Assembly (NCBI GenBank): GCA_000153745.1
Contig: DS022282.1
Span: 965,495-1,029,494 of the forward strand
Direction: 5' to 3'
Length of the DNA stretch: 64,000 bases
DNA from: Rhodobacterales bacterium HTCC2255
Lineage (GTDB): Bacteria; Pseudomonadota; Alphaproteobacteria; Rhodobacterales; Rhodobacteraceae
This document shows, in pieces, positions 38,307-47,575 of this stretch. A program made the translations under genes and the position numbers. Under the pieces are notes generated by a model, which had not been told where the DNA came from, did no database searches, and worked only from the letters and a program-made list of their open reading frames with translations. Position 1 is the first letter of the stretch. Every line of letters begins with the position of its first letter.

Positions 38307-38330
38307 GGCGCGTTGATCACTCAACGCGCC
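38307..38330 (-). promoter_or_regulatory. Intercistronic hairpin between dctP and dctQ
   Basis: GGCGCGTTGA (38307-38316) and TCAACGCGCC (38321-38330) form a perfect 10-bp stem with a 4-base loop, 7 bases after the dctP stop, followed on the minus strand by TTCTTTATT. It could partly terminate or protect the dctP message from 3' decay, so that the binding protein is made in excess of the membrane subunits. Confidence 0.75.
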
Positions 38331-38337
38331 AACTGTT

Positions 38338-39339
38338 TTAGTTTGCCATATTGATTTTTTGAGCGGCCGCAATATTTTCAGCACCAACATCGCTCTCAAA
38401 TTTTGACCAAACTGGTTTCATAGCATCAACCCATAATTGACGTTGTTCTGATGTCAGAGTACGAACCTCACCACCAGCATCTATGATAGCTTGTCTATTA
38501 GCTTGGTTGACGGCGTAAGACTCAGCATTTCTAAGTTCAGTTACCTCGTTAAAAATTGTTAAAAATTGATCACGAACATCCGCATCTAAACCATTCAACC
38601 AATCAATATTGGTAACAACCAAATAATCTAAAATGCCATGATCAGTTTCTGTTGTCCCATCTTGGACTTCAAAAAATTTCTTTCCATAAATATTTGACCA
38701 GGTATTTTCTTGACCGTCAACGACACCCTGCTGTAATCCACCATAAACTTCAGAGAAAGCCATCTTTTGTGGACTTGCTCCCATTGCTTCCATTTGCGCA
38801 ACAAGCACATCTGAAGACATTACTCGGAATTTTAATCCATTTGCATCTGAAGGTGCATTCAATGCAACATTTGCTGACATTTGCTTCATTCCATTATGCC
38901 AGTAACCCAGTCCTTGCAATCCACGTTTCTGCATAGAATCTAGCATAGCTTGGCCAGTTTCAGATGCTTGAAATGCATCAACTGCATTAATATTTTTGAA
39001 CATAAATGGTAAATCGAAAATTCGGAACTGTTTTGTAAATTTTTCAAACTTAGATAATGAAGGTGCAGCTAATTGAACATCACCTTGGAGCAAGGCTTCA
39101 AGTACTTTATTATCGTTATAAAGCGTAGAATTTGGATAAACTTCCATACAGGCCTTACCATTCATCTCATCATTAATTCGCTGCTCTAATAGAGTGGCTG
39201 CTATACCTTTTGGATGTTTGTCAGTATTAGTAACGTGACTGAACTTGATAACTATTTCACCACTATCACATGCTGCTGTTGCGATAGACGGCACTACTGC
39301 TACTGCTGCAACGCATGCAGCTTTTAAAAATATTTTCAT
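38338..39339 (-). CDS. dctP: TRAP transporter substrate-binding protein (DctP, C4-dicarboxylate type)
   Basis: Periplasmic binding protein of 333 residues with a cleaved signal peptide (MKIFLKAACVAAVAVVPSIA, cleavage near ATAA). Key family features are HPKGIAATLLEQRI, LQGDVQLAAPSLSKF, the substrate-carboxylate Arg in LKFRVMSSDV, and FSEVYGGLQQGVVDGQEN followed by the NIYGKKFFEVQ stretch. These match DctP for malate/succinate/fumarate closely. ATG 39339 follows GGGAGGAAATA at good spacing; the frame further upstream lacks a signal sequence. First gene of dctPQM, divergent from the dctBD pair. Confidence 0.94.
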   Translation of the reverse strand: MKIFLKAACVAAVAVVPSIATAACDSGEIVIKFSHVTNTDKHPKGIAATLLEQRINDEMNGKACMEVYPNSTLYNDNKVLEALLQGDVQLAAPSLSKFEKFTKQFRIFDLPFMFKNINAVDAFQASETGQAMLDSMQKRGLQGLGYWHNGMKQMSANVALNAPSDANGLKFRVMSSDVLVAQMEAMGASPQKMAFSEVYGGLQQGVVDGQENTWSNIYGKKFFEVQDGTTETDHGILDYLVVTNIDWLNGLDADVRDQFLTIFNEVTELRNAESYAVNQANRQAIIDAGGEVRTLTSEQRQLWVDAMKPVWSKFESDVGAENIAAAQKINMAN

Positions 39340-39562
39340 TATTTCCTCCCAATTGAAATAAGGGGTACTCCCCGCATCATTGATTGCTTCTAAAGATTTT
39401 TTATTGCAAATCATTTTTAAATTAAAAATTTTATTGTTTCTAATCATTTACTTAGAAATATAAATACAGATATTATATCCCTTTGTGCGAACAATCACAC
39501 AAAACATGTATGATAAAATTCAAATGGCCATTATGATTATCTCGAAATGTAAGCGAATCAAA

Positions 39563-41311
39563 ATGCACAAAAAATCAGTTCAAAATATCTATGCTATTTT
39601 ATACATAATACTTTCATCAACAATTGTAACAGGGGCGTATTTTTATTCATTACAATTAGGTTTGGATAGATTAAGTGAAACAGCAAAAGTAAGAATTGAT
39701 CAATCTAGCAACCGTTTACTAGAGCAATTGGCTAGCTTTAAACAACTATCAAACCTTCTTGCTCGCAACCCAAAAATTATTGAAGCCTTTGAGGGAAATT
39801 CTGATATAAAATCTATCGATGAGCTGGTACAAAGTACCGTATTTCTATCAGGCTCAGAACAAATATTATTAATAAATAAAACTGGCAATGTAATTGCATC
39901 ATCAAAGCTAGTTTCAGGTAAACCTACCGAAAAAAGTATAAATCCCAATGAACCCTACGTTCAAGCAGCATTAAATGGTCGCTTAGGATACTTTTATGCA
40001 GTGGATAAACAAACACTTGCTAGAACTATTTTTATAGCTAGGGGAATTTACACTAGTTCTTTATCACCCCAAGGAGTGGTCATAATCAAGGTAGACATAC
40101 CATCGCTTGAATATCAATGGAATGTTGATGACGTATCATTAGCTTTTTTTGATGCTAATGATGTTGCATTTATAACTAATAGACCAAGTATGGCATTACG
40201 AAGACTTGGCTCTTTAGATAAACCGTTCTTGGAAACAAAACATTATGAAAGAAACCAAATTTCAAAATTCTTTGACTATAAAAAATCAATGCTCTTAAAT
40301 CATACTATTTTAAAGTTTTTTAATACTGAAGAACTCCCAAAAGAAGCACTAATACTTTCGAAATACATACCTCGCTTAGAGATGACTACTCAAGTATTTA
40401 TGTCAACTCAGGTAACTAAATTTTCTGCTAGAGTCCAAGCAGGCCTTACCGCTGCAATCTTTTTTGCACTAGGTTCCGGACTTTGGTCACTTTGGCTTCG
40501 CAGACAAAGGTTAATAGACAAATTAGCAATTGAAGAAGCAGCAAATGCAAAATTGGAAGCACGAGTAGAAAAACGAACTGCGCAACTAAAAAAAGCACAA
40601 TTTCAATTGGTTCAAGCGGGCAAATTAAAAGCACTTGGAGAAATTTCAGCTGGCATCAGTCATGAATTAAATCAGCCATTGGCAGCTATGCAGAATTTTT
40701 CTGAAAATGGTGCTAAAATGTTAGATTTAAATAAAATTGAAGATGCTAGAATTAATTTTGATTTGATAGGCACACAAATCAATAGGATAACTCGAATTAT
40801 AAAATCTTTGCGCGCGTTTGCGCGTAAAGAAAAAGAAACAATTGAAGCTATTGACCTGCAGGAAGTAATAAAAGAAACGCTAAGTTTATCTAAATCGCGT
40901 ATCGATTTTGAGAAAGTTGATATTGAATGGCACCCTGAAGATAAAGAAATAATGGTAATGGGTGGACACGTACGTTTACAACAAGTCGTCATTAATCTCT
41001 TAACAAATGCAATAGATTCGATGCAAAATAAGAAAAATAAAAAGATCTCTATTAAAATATTAAAATCAAAATCAGATGTAATAATGTCAGTAAGAGATAC
41101 AGGTGATGGGTTAAGTGATCCTGGACGAGTTTTTGAACCATTTTACAGCACAAAAGAAGTTGGGGCGAGCAAAGGAATGGGCTTAGGCCTTTCGATATCG
41201 TATGGCATTGTGGGAAGCTTTGGTGGTGAAATGAGTTGTTCAAACTACAAATCTGGTGGTGCAGAGTTCATCATTAAACTTCGTGTAGCTGATGGTAAAA
41301 TGTTATCATGA
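39563..41311 (+). CDS. dctB: C4-dicarboxylate sensor histidine kinase DctB
   Basis: Membrane sensor kinase (582 residues from ATG 39563). TM1 is at about 9-29 and a periplasmic double-PAS-type domain at about 35-290. TM2 near 293-312 (GLTAAIFFALGSGLWSLWL) is followed by a coiled coil, then a HisKA domain with the phosphorylated His in GISHELNQPLAAMQNF, and a HATPase domain with NLLTNAID, DTGDGL and KGMGLGLSISYG. Several in-frame starts exist from 39485 on; 39563 puts TM1 at the N-terminus, but no strong ribosome-binding site decides it. It pairs with the overlapping dctD, opposite dctPQM. Confidence 0.9.
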   Translation: MHKKSVQNIYAILYIILSSTIVTGAYFYSLQLGLDRLSETAKVRIDQSSNRLLEQLASFKQLSNLLARNPKIIEAFEGNSDIKSIDELVQSTVFLSGSEQILLINKTGNVIASSKLVSGKPTEKSINPNEPYVQAALNGRLGYFYAVDKQTLARTIFIARGIYTSSLSPQGVVIIKVDIPSLEYQWNVDDVSLAFFDANDVAFITNRPSMALRRLGSLDKPFLETKHYERNQISKFFDYKKSMLLNHTILKFFNTEELPKEALILSKYIPRLEMTTQVFMSTQVTKFSARVQAGLTAAIFFALGSGLWSLWLRRQRLIDKLAIEEAANAKLEARVEKRTAQLKKAQFQLVQAGKLKALGEISAGISHELNQPLAAMQNFSENGAKMLDLNKIEDARINFDLIGTQINRITRIIKSLRAFARKEKETIEAIDLQEVIKETLSLSKSRIDFEKVDIEWHPEDKEIMVMGGHVRLQQVVINLLTNAIDSMQNKKNKKISIKILKSKSDVIMSVRDTGDGLSDPGRVFEPFYSTKEVGASKGMGLGLSISYGIVGSFGGEMSCSNYKSGGAEFIIKLRVADGKMLS

Positions 41312-42522
41312 TCAAACAAGTTATCTTAATTGAAGACGATGATGCAATGCGATTGTCATTAACACAAACTCTTGATCTTGAAGAAATTACAGTTATTGCG
41401 GCAAATAGTCTAATGCAAGCTAAGCGAAACATTCGTGCAAATTTTCCAGGTGTTATCATATCAGATATTCGAATGCCCACAAATGATGGTTTTGACGTTT
41501 TAGCTTACGTAAAATCTGTAGATAATGAATTGCCAACAATAATGCTCACAGGTGAGGCAGATGTTCCAATGGCATTGCAAGCAATAAAAAGTGGTGCCTA
41601 TGATTTCTTAGAAAAACCTTGCCCAAGAGATAAGCTCATGGATACAATTCATCGTGCTTTTGAATATAGAAATATTATACTGCAAAAAAGAAAATTAGAG
41701 CGCGAAATCCAACGTAATGATCCCGCAGTATTAAACTTTCCAGGTCAATCAAAGCCAAGTAAAAATTTGCAAAATCTATTGAGAAAACTTGGATCGATAT
41801 CGTCACACGTCCTTATTTCTGGTGAAGAAGGTGTTCGCAAAAAACTTGCCGCATTTACACTTCATACTTTAGGAAGAGAAAGTGCAATATTTAGAACTCA
41901 TAATTTTGCTTCATCTTCAAATTCTTTAAATGAGATACTTCAAACAAAAGATATTATAAATTTATCAATACAATCACTTCACTTAGCTACGGTACGTGAT
42001 CATGAAATATTAAAAAATATTTTAATAAACAACCAGAATATACGAATATTGATCTCAAGCCGACTGCCATTTTCAAAACTAATTGAAGATGTGAAAATTA
42101 AAAAATTAATCGAAATTATAGATCCTATTGAACTATCAATACCAAATTTACGTTCAAGGCGTAAGGATCTACCAATGTTATTTGAACAGGTTCTTAGAGA
42201 AGAAGTTAGACATTTAAACTTAGATATGCCAAATATCCCACAAACAATATATGCAGAAATTATGTCAAAAAGTTGGACCGGGAATATACCACAACTTAGG
42301 AAATTTGCACGAAAATTTTTACTTAATATTGACCTTTCGTATCCAAAAGAAGATGAGACTTTAGCAGATCAACTCTATAATTTTGAAGCTTTAGTATTAT
42401 GTGAAACACTAAGAAAAACAAATGGGAAAGCAACATTAGCATCAACTAAATTAGGGTTGCCCCGTAAAACTTTTTATGACCGTTTGGCTCGCTACAATAT
42501 CAAACCCAAAGATTTTCGATAA
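41308..42522 (+). CDS. dctD: DctD-type response regulator with degenerate AAA+ domain
   Basis: Response regulator of 404 residues. The receiver domain (1-120) is intact, with Asp53 in ISDIRMP, IMLTGEAD and the FLEKPCPRDKL lysine. The middle region aligns in position with an NtrC-family sigma54-activating ATPase but has lost its function-defining parts: Walker A reads GEEGVRKK, no GAFTGA loop is present, and no Walker B is recognisable. The C-terminus (about 365-404) is a Fis-type helix-turn-helix (ASTKLGLPRKTFYDRL). It should therefore act without sigma54. It overlaps dctB by 4 bases and probably controls dctPQM. Confidence 0.85.
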   Translation: MIKQVILIEDDDAMRLSLTQTLDLEEITVIAANSLMQAKRNIRANFPGVIISDIRMPTNDGFDVLAYVKSVDNELPTIMLTGEADVPMALQAIKSGAYDFLEKPCPRDKLMDTIHRAFEYRNIILQKRKLEREIQRNDPAVLNFPGQSKPSKNLQNLLRKLGSISSHVLISGEEGVRKKLAAFTLHTLGRESAIFRTHNFASSSNSLNEILQTKDIINLSIQSLHLATVRDHEILKNILINNQNIRILISSRLPFSKLIEDVKIKKLIEIIDPIELSIPNLRSRRKDLPMLFEQVLREEVRHLNLDMPNIPQTIYAEIMSKSWTGNIPQLRKFARKFLLNIDLSYPKEDETLADQLYNFEALVLCETLRKTNGKATLASTKLGLPRKTFYDRLARYNIKPKDFR

Positions 42523-42698
42523 ATTAAAAAATGATTTCTTTATTAACTACGTGCTAGCTCAAGCCACATTCAAAAAATGAGAGAACCACATAAATTTACA
42601 AAAAAATAATAGTCGTAAATATTAATCAGTTTTTACGATTAAACATTCCTATTAAACCTGTATAATAAAATAAGCTTAATTTCTATATGGAGTTTTAA

Positions 42699-43607
42699 AT
42701 GTTTGAGGATTTTGTAGAAGAATATATTGAAGGAGATGGTGCAAATTTATTTGTTCGCCGCTCTGGCCCAAAAAATGCAAAGCCAATCGTCCTTCTTCAT
42801 GGCTACCCTCAAACATCAGCAATGTGGCATGCTGTGGCGCCAATTCTTTCAGGATCTTATCAAGTTATTTGCCCAGATCTGCGAGGATATGGCGCCTCTG
42901 ACAAGCCAAACTCTGACGCAAATCACTATCCTTATTCAAAGCGAGCCATGGCAAAGGATATAGTCGCCATGATGAAACGATTGGGACACAATAAATTTTT
43001 GGTTGGTGCCCACGATCGAGGGGCTAGAGTTGCACACCGACTTGGCCTTGACTACCCCGATCGTATTGAAGCCATGGTATTATTAGATATTGCACCTACA
43101 CGGGAAATGTATGCTGGTACTAGTGCAAATTTTGCACAGATATATTGGCACTGGTTTTTTCTAACACAACCAAATCCATTGCCTGAAAAAATGATCTCAG
43201 CAGATCCAGAAGGATTTTGGAAGTTAAAGTGTTTAAATCAAGCACACGGTCAAAATCCATTTTCCCCAGAAGCATTAGCAGAATATCTAGCTTCTTTTAA
43301 AGATCCCAACACAATACATTCGACCTGTGAAGATTACCGTGCAGCTGCGAGCATTGATATAGAGCATGACGATGCGGACCAAGGAAAAAAACTTACGATG
43401 CCCATTTTGGCTCTTTGGGCGAAATTTGGAGTTATTGAATCTTGTTTTAATGCACTAGATCTCTGGCAACAACGTGCACTTCATGTCGAAGGTGAAGCGC
43501 TTGCTGCAACACATTATATGGCTGAGGAGATACCACAAGAAGTCACAAAACACATGTTAGAATTCTTTTCTCAGTATCCCATCCATAAGAAGGAAACTGC
43601 TCAATGA
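42699..43607 (+). CDS. Alpha/beta hydrolase of the fluoroacetate/haloacetate dehalogenase type
   Basis: Cytosolic hydrolase of 302 residues. It aligns throughout with fluoroacetate dehalogenases: LLHGYPQTSAMWH, then the nucleophile Asp106 in HDRGAR with carboxylate-binding Arg107 and Arg110, Asp130 in LDIAPT, the halide-site pair His151-Trp152 (YWHWFFL), Tyr in CEDYRA and catalytic His272 in THYMAEE. All family-critical positions are therefore present. Broad haloacid or other short-acid substrates remain possible. It overlaps the LeuC-like gene by 4 bases. Codon and base composition are more GC-rich than the genes around. Confidence 0.8.
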   Translation: MFEDFVEEYIEGDGANLFVRRSGPKNAKPIVLLHGYPQTSAMWHAVAPILSGSYQVICPDLRGYGASDKPNSDANHYPYSKRAMAKDIVAMMKRLGHNKFLVGAHDRGARVAHRLGLDYPDRIEAMVLLDIAPTREMYAGTSANFAQIYWHWFFLTQPNPLPEKMISADPEGFWKLKCLNQAHGQNPFSPEALAEYLASFKDPNTIHSTCEDYRAAASIDIEHDDADQGKKLTMPILALWAKFGVIESCFNALDLWQQRALHVEGEALAATHYMAEEIPQEVTKHMLEFFSQYPIHKKETAQ

Positions 43608-44983
43608 CACGAACCCTATATGACAAACTTGTGGACGCACATAAAGTTTGTGATCTACCAGATGGCGATATGCTCATTTACGTCGATTTTCATATAATGA
43701 ATGAATATACAAGCCCACAGGCTTTCTCCGGATTAGAAAGCAAAGGATTAAATGTATGGAGGCCAGAAGCACATCTTTCAGTTATAGACCATGTTAACGC
43801 CACCCGTAGCGTTGAAGCACATGATGCGCAATCTAAGTTGCTCATAGATAATCTTGGAAAAAATTGCACTACTCACGAGATTGCATTTTACGGACTAGGA
43901 GATCCTAGGCAAGGCATTGAACATATAGTGGTTCCAGAACAAGGGCTTGTTGTACCTGGCATGCTGATCGCTTGTGGAGACAGTCATACTACAACATACG
44001 GGGCCTTTGGTGCATTAGGTTTTGGCATTGGCACTTCTGAAGTAGAACATGTTTTAGCCACCCAAACACTTCGTTATAAACGTATGAAAACTATGCGCGT
44101 CACTATAAATGGAGACACGACACTTGGAGTAACAGCCAAAGACATTATTATGAAGGTTGTCCAAGTGATTGGCGCAGGTGGCGCTAATGGCTTTGCAGTG
44201 GAATTTTCTGGCTCTGCCATTCGTAATCTTAACATGGCTGGTCGAATGACTGTTTGTAATATGGCTGTTGAGTTAGGAGCACGCGCGGCATTAATCGCAA
44301 CAGATGAAACCACTGAAAAAGCACTGAAAGGCCACCCTCATAGTGGCCAATTTGAATTTAAAGGGGAAAAATGGGTGAGTGATCCCAATGCTATATTTGA
44401 TCATGAGGTCACGATTTCTGGAGCAGATATCGAACCTCTGATCACATGGGGAACTAGTCCAGATCAATCAATATCAATAACTGCACATGTACCTTCTGCC
44501 CAAGACTATGTTTCCCCTAAAGCTAAAAAAGCCTTAGAGCGGTCACTAGAATATATGGGGCTAGACGAAGGTCAATCGGCTCAATCGATCGTTATCGACA
44601 CGGCATTTATAGGCTCTTGTACAAATAGTCGAATAGAGGATCTACGAGAGGCCGCTAAAATACTAGATGGCAGACAAGTTGCAAAAGGTGTTGAAGCAAT
44701 AGTCGTACCCGGTTCTGCCATGACGCGTATTAAAGCTGAAGCTGAAGGGCTCCGTAGTATTTTTGAAACTTCTGGTTTCGAATGGCGCCCTGAAGCTGGA
44801 TGTTCTATGTGTTTAGCCATGAACGATGACATCGCTATGGATGGCGAAAGAGTTGCTTCATCAACCAACAGAAATTTTGAAGGGCGGCAAGGCCGCGGTG
44901 CACGCACCCACCTGATGTCACCAGCAATGGTTGCCGCAGCCGCCATAGCCGGTCATTTGGTTGACGTACGTAACTTTAAATGA
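43604..44983 (+). CDS. LeuC-like hydro-lyase large subunit (divergent isopropylmalate isomerase paralogue)
   Basis: Aconitase-superfamily [4Fe-4S] subunit of 459 residues with the LeuC layout: TSPQAFSGLESKG, VPGMLIACGDSHTTTYGAFGALGFG (in part), GTSEVEHVLATQTL, and cluster cysteines in FIGSCTNSRIEDL and AGCSMCLAMN. It departs from leucine-pathway LeuC at conserved spots: DHVNATRS replaces DHN.PT, and VIGAGGANGFAVEF replaces the usual IGTAGGTGY block. No leuA or leuB is nearby. It probably dehydrates or isomerises another C4-C7 hydroxy-diacid, such as a methylmalate. It is coupled by 4-base overlaps to the hydrolase and to the LeuD-like gene. Confidence 0.82.
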   Translation: MTRTLYDKLVDAHKVCDLPDGDMLIYVDFHIMNEYTSPQAFSGLESKGLNVWRPEAHLSVIDHVNATRSVEAHDAQSKLLIDNLGKNCTTHEIAFYGLGDPRQGIEHIVVPEQGLVVPGMLIACGDSHTTTYGAFGALGFGIGTSEVEHVLATQTLRYKRMKTMRVTINGDTTLGVTAKDIIMKVVQVIGAGGANGFAVEFSGSAIRNLNMAGRMTVCNMAVELGARAALIATDETTEKALKGHPHSGQFEFKGEKWVSDPNAIFDHEVTISGADIEPLITWGTSPDQSISITAHVPSAQDYVSPKAKKALERSLEYMGLDEGQSAQSIVIDTAFIGSCTNSRIEDLREAAKILDGRQVAKGVEAIVVPGSAMTRIKAEAEGLRSIFETSGFEWRPEAGCSMCLAMNDDIAMDGERVASSTNRNFEGRQGRGARTHLMSPAMVAAAAIAGHLVDVRNFK

Positions 44984-45600
44984 AAGAAAAGCACATGAAT
45001 ACAACTATCAAAGGCATAGCCGCCCCATTGCCACTGGCCAACGTCGATACTGATGTTATTATGCCAAAGCGTTTTCTTATCACGATCACTCGAGAAGGCT
45101 TGGCAGATGGAACTTTTGCAGATTTACGTTTTGATAATACAGGACAAAAACGTCCAGAATTTATTTTAAATAAAGCTCCTTGGAAACAAGCAAATATTTT
45201 AGTGGTTGGAGATAATTTTGGGTGTGGCTCAAGCCGCGAACATGCGGTCTGGGGCATGCGTCAGCTTGGAATTAATGCATGCATAGGAACAGGTTTTGCT
45301 GGAATATTTTATGATAATGCCCGAAAAAATGGTCTTGCACTCCCTATCGTTTCTAGTGAGTCAAGAGACACACTTTTAGAGTATTCAAAAAATAAAAGTG
45401 GTGAAGAGATATCTATTGATATTGTGAGTCAAACAATAAAAGCAGGTGAGATTTTGATACCGTTTGAGATGGATACATCTACTCAAACATCATTGATCCG
45501 TGGGCGAGATGATACGTTGGATACATTGGAATATACAAATGCAATACACAATTTTGAAACCCAATTAGACGACAGAATGCGCGTGAATGTAATCAAATAA
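44980..45600 (+). CDS. LeuD-like hydro-lyase small subunit
   Basis: Swivelling small subunit for the LeuC-like protein, 206 residues. Motifs are PLPLANVDTDVIMPKRFL, LVVGDNFGCGSSREHAVWGM (one stretch) and GFAGIFYDNARKNGL, all typical of LeuD, with substitutions around the active-site loop (GMRQLGINACIGTG) compared with leucine-pathway enzymes. The frame starts at ATG 44980, overlapping leuC-like by 4 bases; an internal ATG at 44995 (MNTTIKGI) is an equally good start by homology. Substrate unknown, as for its partner. Confidence 0.82.
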   Translation: MKEKHMNTTIKGIAAPLPLANVDTDVIMPKRFLITITREGLADGTFADLRFDNTGQKRPEFILNKAPWKQANILVVGDNFGCGSSREHAVWGMRQLGINACIGTGFAGIFYDNARKNGLALPIVSSESRDTLLEYSKNKSGEEISIDIVSQTIKAGEILIPFEMDTSTQTSLIRGRDDTLDTLEYTNAIHNFETQLDDRMRVNVIK

Positions 45601-45619
45601 ATTAACAAAGGGTATCTGA

Positions 45620-46504
45620 TTGGACATAAGACAACTGGAATGCTTCGTAGCCGTTGCTGAAGAACTTCACTTCAGAAGAGCTAGTGTTCGTTTGGGGCTG
45701 AGCCAACCGGCTCTATCTGAACGTGTTTCTGCATTAGAGCACGAACTTGGGGCACGGCTTCTTTTTAGAACAACCCGTCAAGTCAGCCTGACCCAAGCCG
45801 GATCAGAGTTCCTTCAGGATGCAAAGAGAATACTTTCTGATATTGAAAAATCAGTTTCTAATGTTGTCCATACAGCTGAATCTGACCTACACAATGTCCG
45901 TGTGAGCGGCGTAGATGAAGCAATTTCAATTTTGCTACCAAAGGCTTTGCTTAAATTTCGCCAAATAGATCCAACTGCACATGTGCAAATATTGGAAATT
46001 TCTTCTTCAGGACAGCACTCAAAGGAGTTAATTGCTCATCGTACAGACGTAGCATTTGTTAGAACTGCTCAAGAGGACGATTTTATCACGAGCAAACTTC
46101 TACATCGCCAACCTATCGTAGTCGTTCTTGCTGATACTAATCCACTTTCACGTTCTGCGTCACTTTCAGTATCTGACATCGTCGATCAACCAATAGTTGG
46201 GTACCCAAAACATGCTCGACCAATACTGCACGAAGCTTTATGGAATGGTTTTCGGAAAATTGGCGCTCAACCAAATATTGTCTGTGAAATTATCGATAAG
46301 TCCACTTTACTTCAGTTTGTAGCGCACGGCCTTGGTATTGCATTAGCACCAGCTTGGGTAAAGAATATAACTCCACCTGGTGTTTCCTTAGTTCCATTTG
46401 AATCATCCAAAGACCTAATAGATCTATATGTTTCATATAGAAAATCAGGGAACTCTGAGACCGTAAAAAGATTTATTAATACTGTAAAAAAAACCGTTGT
46501 CTAA
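45620..46504 (+). CDS. LysR-family transcriptional regulator
   Basis: Regulator of 294 residues starting at TTG 45620 (AAAGGG lies 8-9 bases upstream). The N-terminal winged helix is typical of LysR proteins (MDIRQLECFVAVAEELHFRR, then SQPALSERVSALEHELGARL), and the effector domain spans about 90-294. It lies only 20 bases after the LeuD-like gene on the same strand, so it is likely part of the operon and may regulate it in response to a pathway acid. This co-directional arrangement differs from the divergent layout usual for LysR genes. Confidence 0.9.
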   Translation: MDIRQLECFVAVAEELHFRRASVRLGLSQPALSERVSALEHELGARLLFRTTRQVSLTQAGSEFLQDAKRILSDIEKSVSNVVHTAESDLHNVRVSGVDEAISILLPKALLKFRQIDPTAHVQILEISSSGQHSKELIAHRTDVAFVRTAQEDDFITSKLLHRQPIVVVLADTNPLSRSASLSVSDIVDQPIVGYPKHARPILHEALWNGFRKIGAQPNIVCEIIDKSTLLQFVAHGLGIALAPAWVKNITPPGVSLVPFESSKDLIDLYVSYRKSGNSETVKRFINTVKKTVV

Positions 46505-46546
46505 CAAACTTACTTTTTATTATTTACACATAAAGCTAATATTTTT

Positions 46547-47500
46547 TTAATTAAAATGATTCCTATACTTACTAGGAGTTTGATCAAATCGCATCTTAAA
46601 AGCGCGGGAAAATGCACTAACATTTTCATACCCTGACCTTAAAGCAACTTCATTGATAGGCTTTTGTGTCGCCTGTAAAAGATGCCTTCCAAATGATAAT
46701 CTTATGTTTAAATAAACTTTCTTTGGTGACTGCCCTAGATCTTTTAAAAAAAATCTATGTAATTGTTTAGAACTAATACCAATTTTGTTTGCAATATTCG
46801 GTATTGTTAAAATATCTTCAATATTTTTGTGCATTATTTCCAAAGCTTTTTGCACCTCTTGAATCTTACAAACGGTATTTGTTCTATACTCTTGAGGTAA
46901 ATCAGCTCCACTCAAAAATATAGAAGCAACGTCGAGTGCAACTGTGACACCATTAATTTCTCTTATGATTGACAGACTGAGGTCGAAAGCAGCCATTCCT
47001 CCACCACAAGTCCCTATATTTCCATCAAAAATATATTTTTGCCGTTCAACATTAACCTCTACAAATTCTTCTGAAAATTCATCAATAATATCCCAATGAG
47101 CTGTCGCACGATGATTATCTATTATACCAGCCCCAGCCATCATCCATGGACCAGAATCTAATCCTATAATATTTTTATATCGCTTCATTGCTGCCCGAAG
47201 CGCTCGCCTTGACGCCACACTATCATGTCTTCGAAAATCGTATGAAGCTATAATGAATAAAAAATCTGCTCGTTTAGTTTCACCAAATTTTTGATCAGGC
47301 ATTAACCTTAATTCACTGGAACTTTGAACAGACAATCCGTCAAGTGTTACAAAATTCCATTCATAAACATCATTTGCACTTAAGGTATTTGCAGCTCTGA
47401 AAGGCTCTAAACAGTTTGCCATGCAGTGATTTGAAAACCGATCATAAACTAAAAAATCGATAGTAATCGGAAAAGATTTGAGCATTGGTAAATTTTGCAT
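46547..47500 (-). CDS. cdhR: GlxA-family AraC regulator, probable carnitine-catabolism regulator
   Basis: Transcription factor of 317 residues. It has an N-terminal DJ-1/class I glutamine-amidotransferase-like domain (about 10-190, with GLDSGPWMMAGAGIID and the ATAHWDI segment) and a C-terminal AraC helix-turn-helix pair (about 215-317, IGISSKQLHRFFLKDLGQSP and GYENVSAFSRAFKMRF). This architecture is that of CdhR, GbdR and GlxA regulators of betaine and carnitine use. It is divergent from the dehydrocarnitine-cleavage gene with 75 bases between starts, supporting the CdhR role. The ligand is inferred from context. Confidence 0.85.
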   Translation of the reverse strand: MQNLPMLKSFPITIDFLVYDRFSNHCMANCLEPFRAANTLSANDVYEWNFVTLDGLSVQSSSELRLMPDQKFGETKRADFLFIIASYDFRRHDSVASRRALRAAMKRYKNIIGLDSGPWMMAGAGIIDNHRATAHWDIIDEFSEEFVEVNVERQKYIFDGNIGTCGGGMAAFDLSLSIIREINGVTVALDVASIFLSGADLPQEYRTNTVCKIQEVQKALEIMHKNIEDILTIPNIANKIGISSKQLHRFFLKDLGQSPKKVYLNIRLSFGRHLLQATQKPINEVALRSGYENVSAFSRAFKMRFDQTPSKYRNHFN

Positions 47501-47516
47501 ATCTTATGTCTAATAG

Positions 47517-47535
47517 TGCATACTCACTTAATGCA
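47517..47535. promoter_or_regulatory. Candidate operator between cdhR and cdhC
   Basis: TGCAT (47517-47521) and ATGCA (47531-47535) form an inverted repeat with a 9-base spacer in the 75-base divergent intergenic region. Its position fits an activator site; there is no independent support. Confidence 0.3.
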
Positions 47536-47575
47536 AGAGGATTACGATAATTTATAATAATCAAAGGATATTAAT

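Noticed and set aside
33230-39339. Ectoine uptake and degradation operon (ueh/eut/doe)
   Set aside because: The TRAP binding protein looks like C4-dicarboxylate DctP with DctBD opposite, and key ectoine genes are missing; kept only as an alternative for the three enzymes.
43604-45600. Plain leuCD of leucine biosynthesis
   Set aside because: No leuA or leuB is nearby, conserved positions differ, the partner is a dehalogenase-like hydrolase, and composition differs from neighbours. Leucine function is still not strictly excluded without a genome search.
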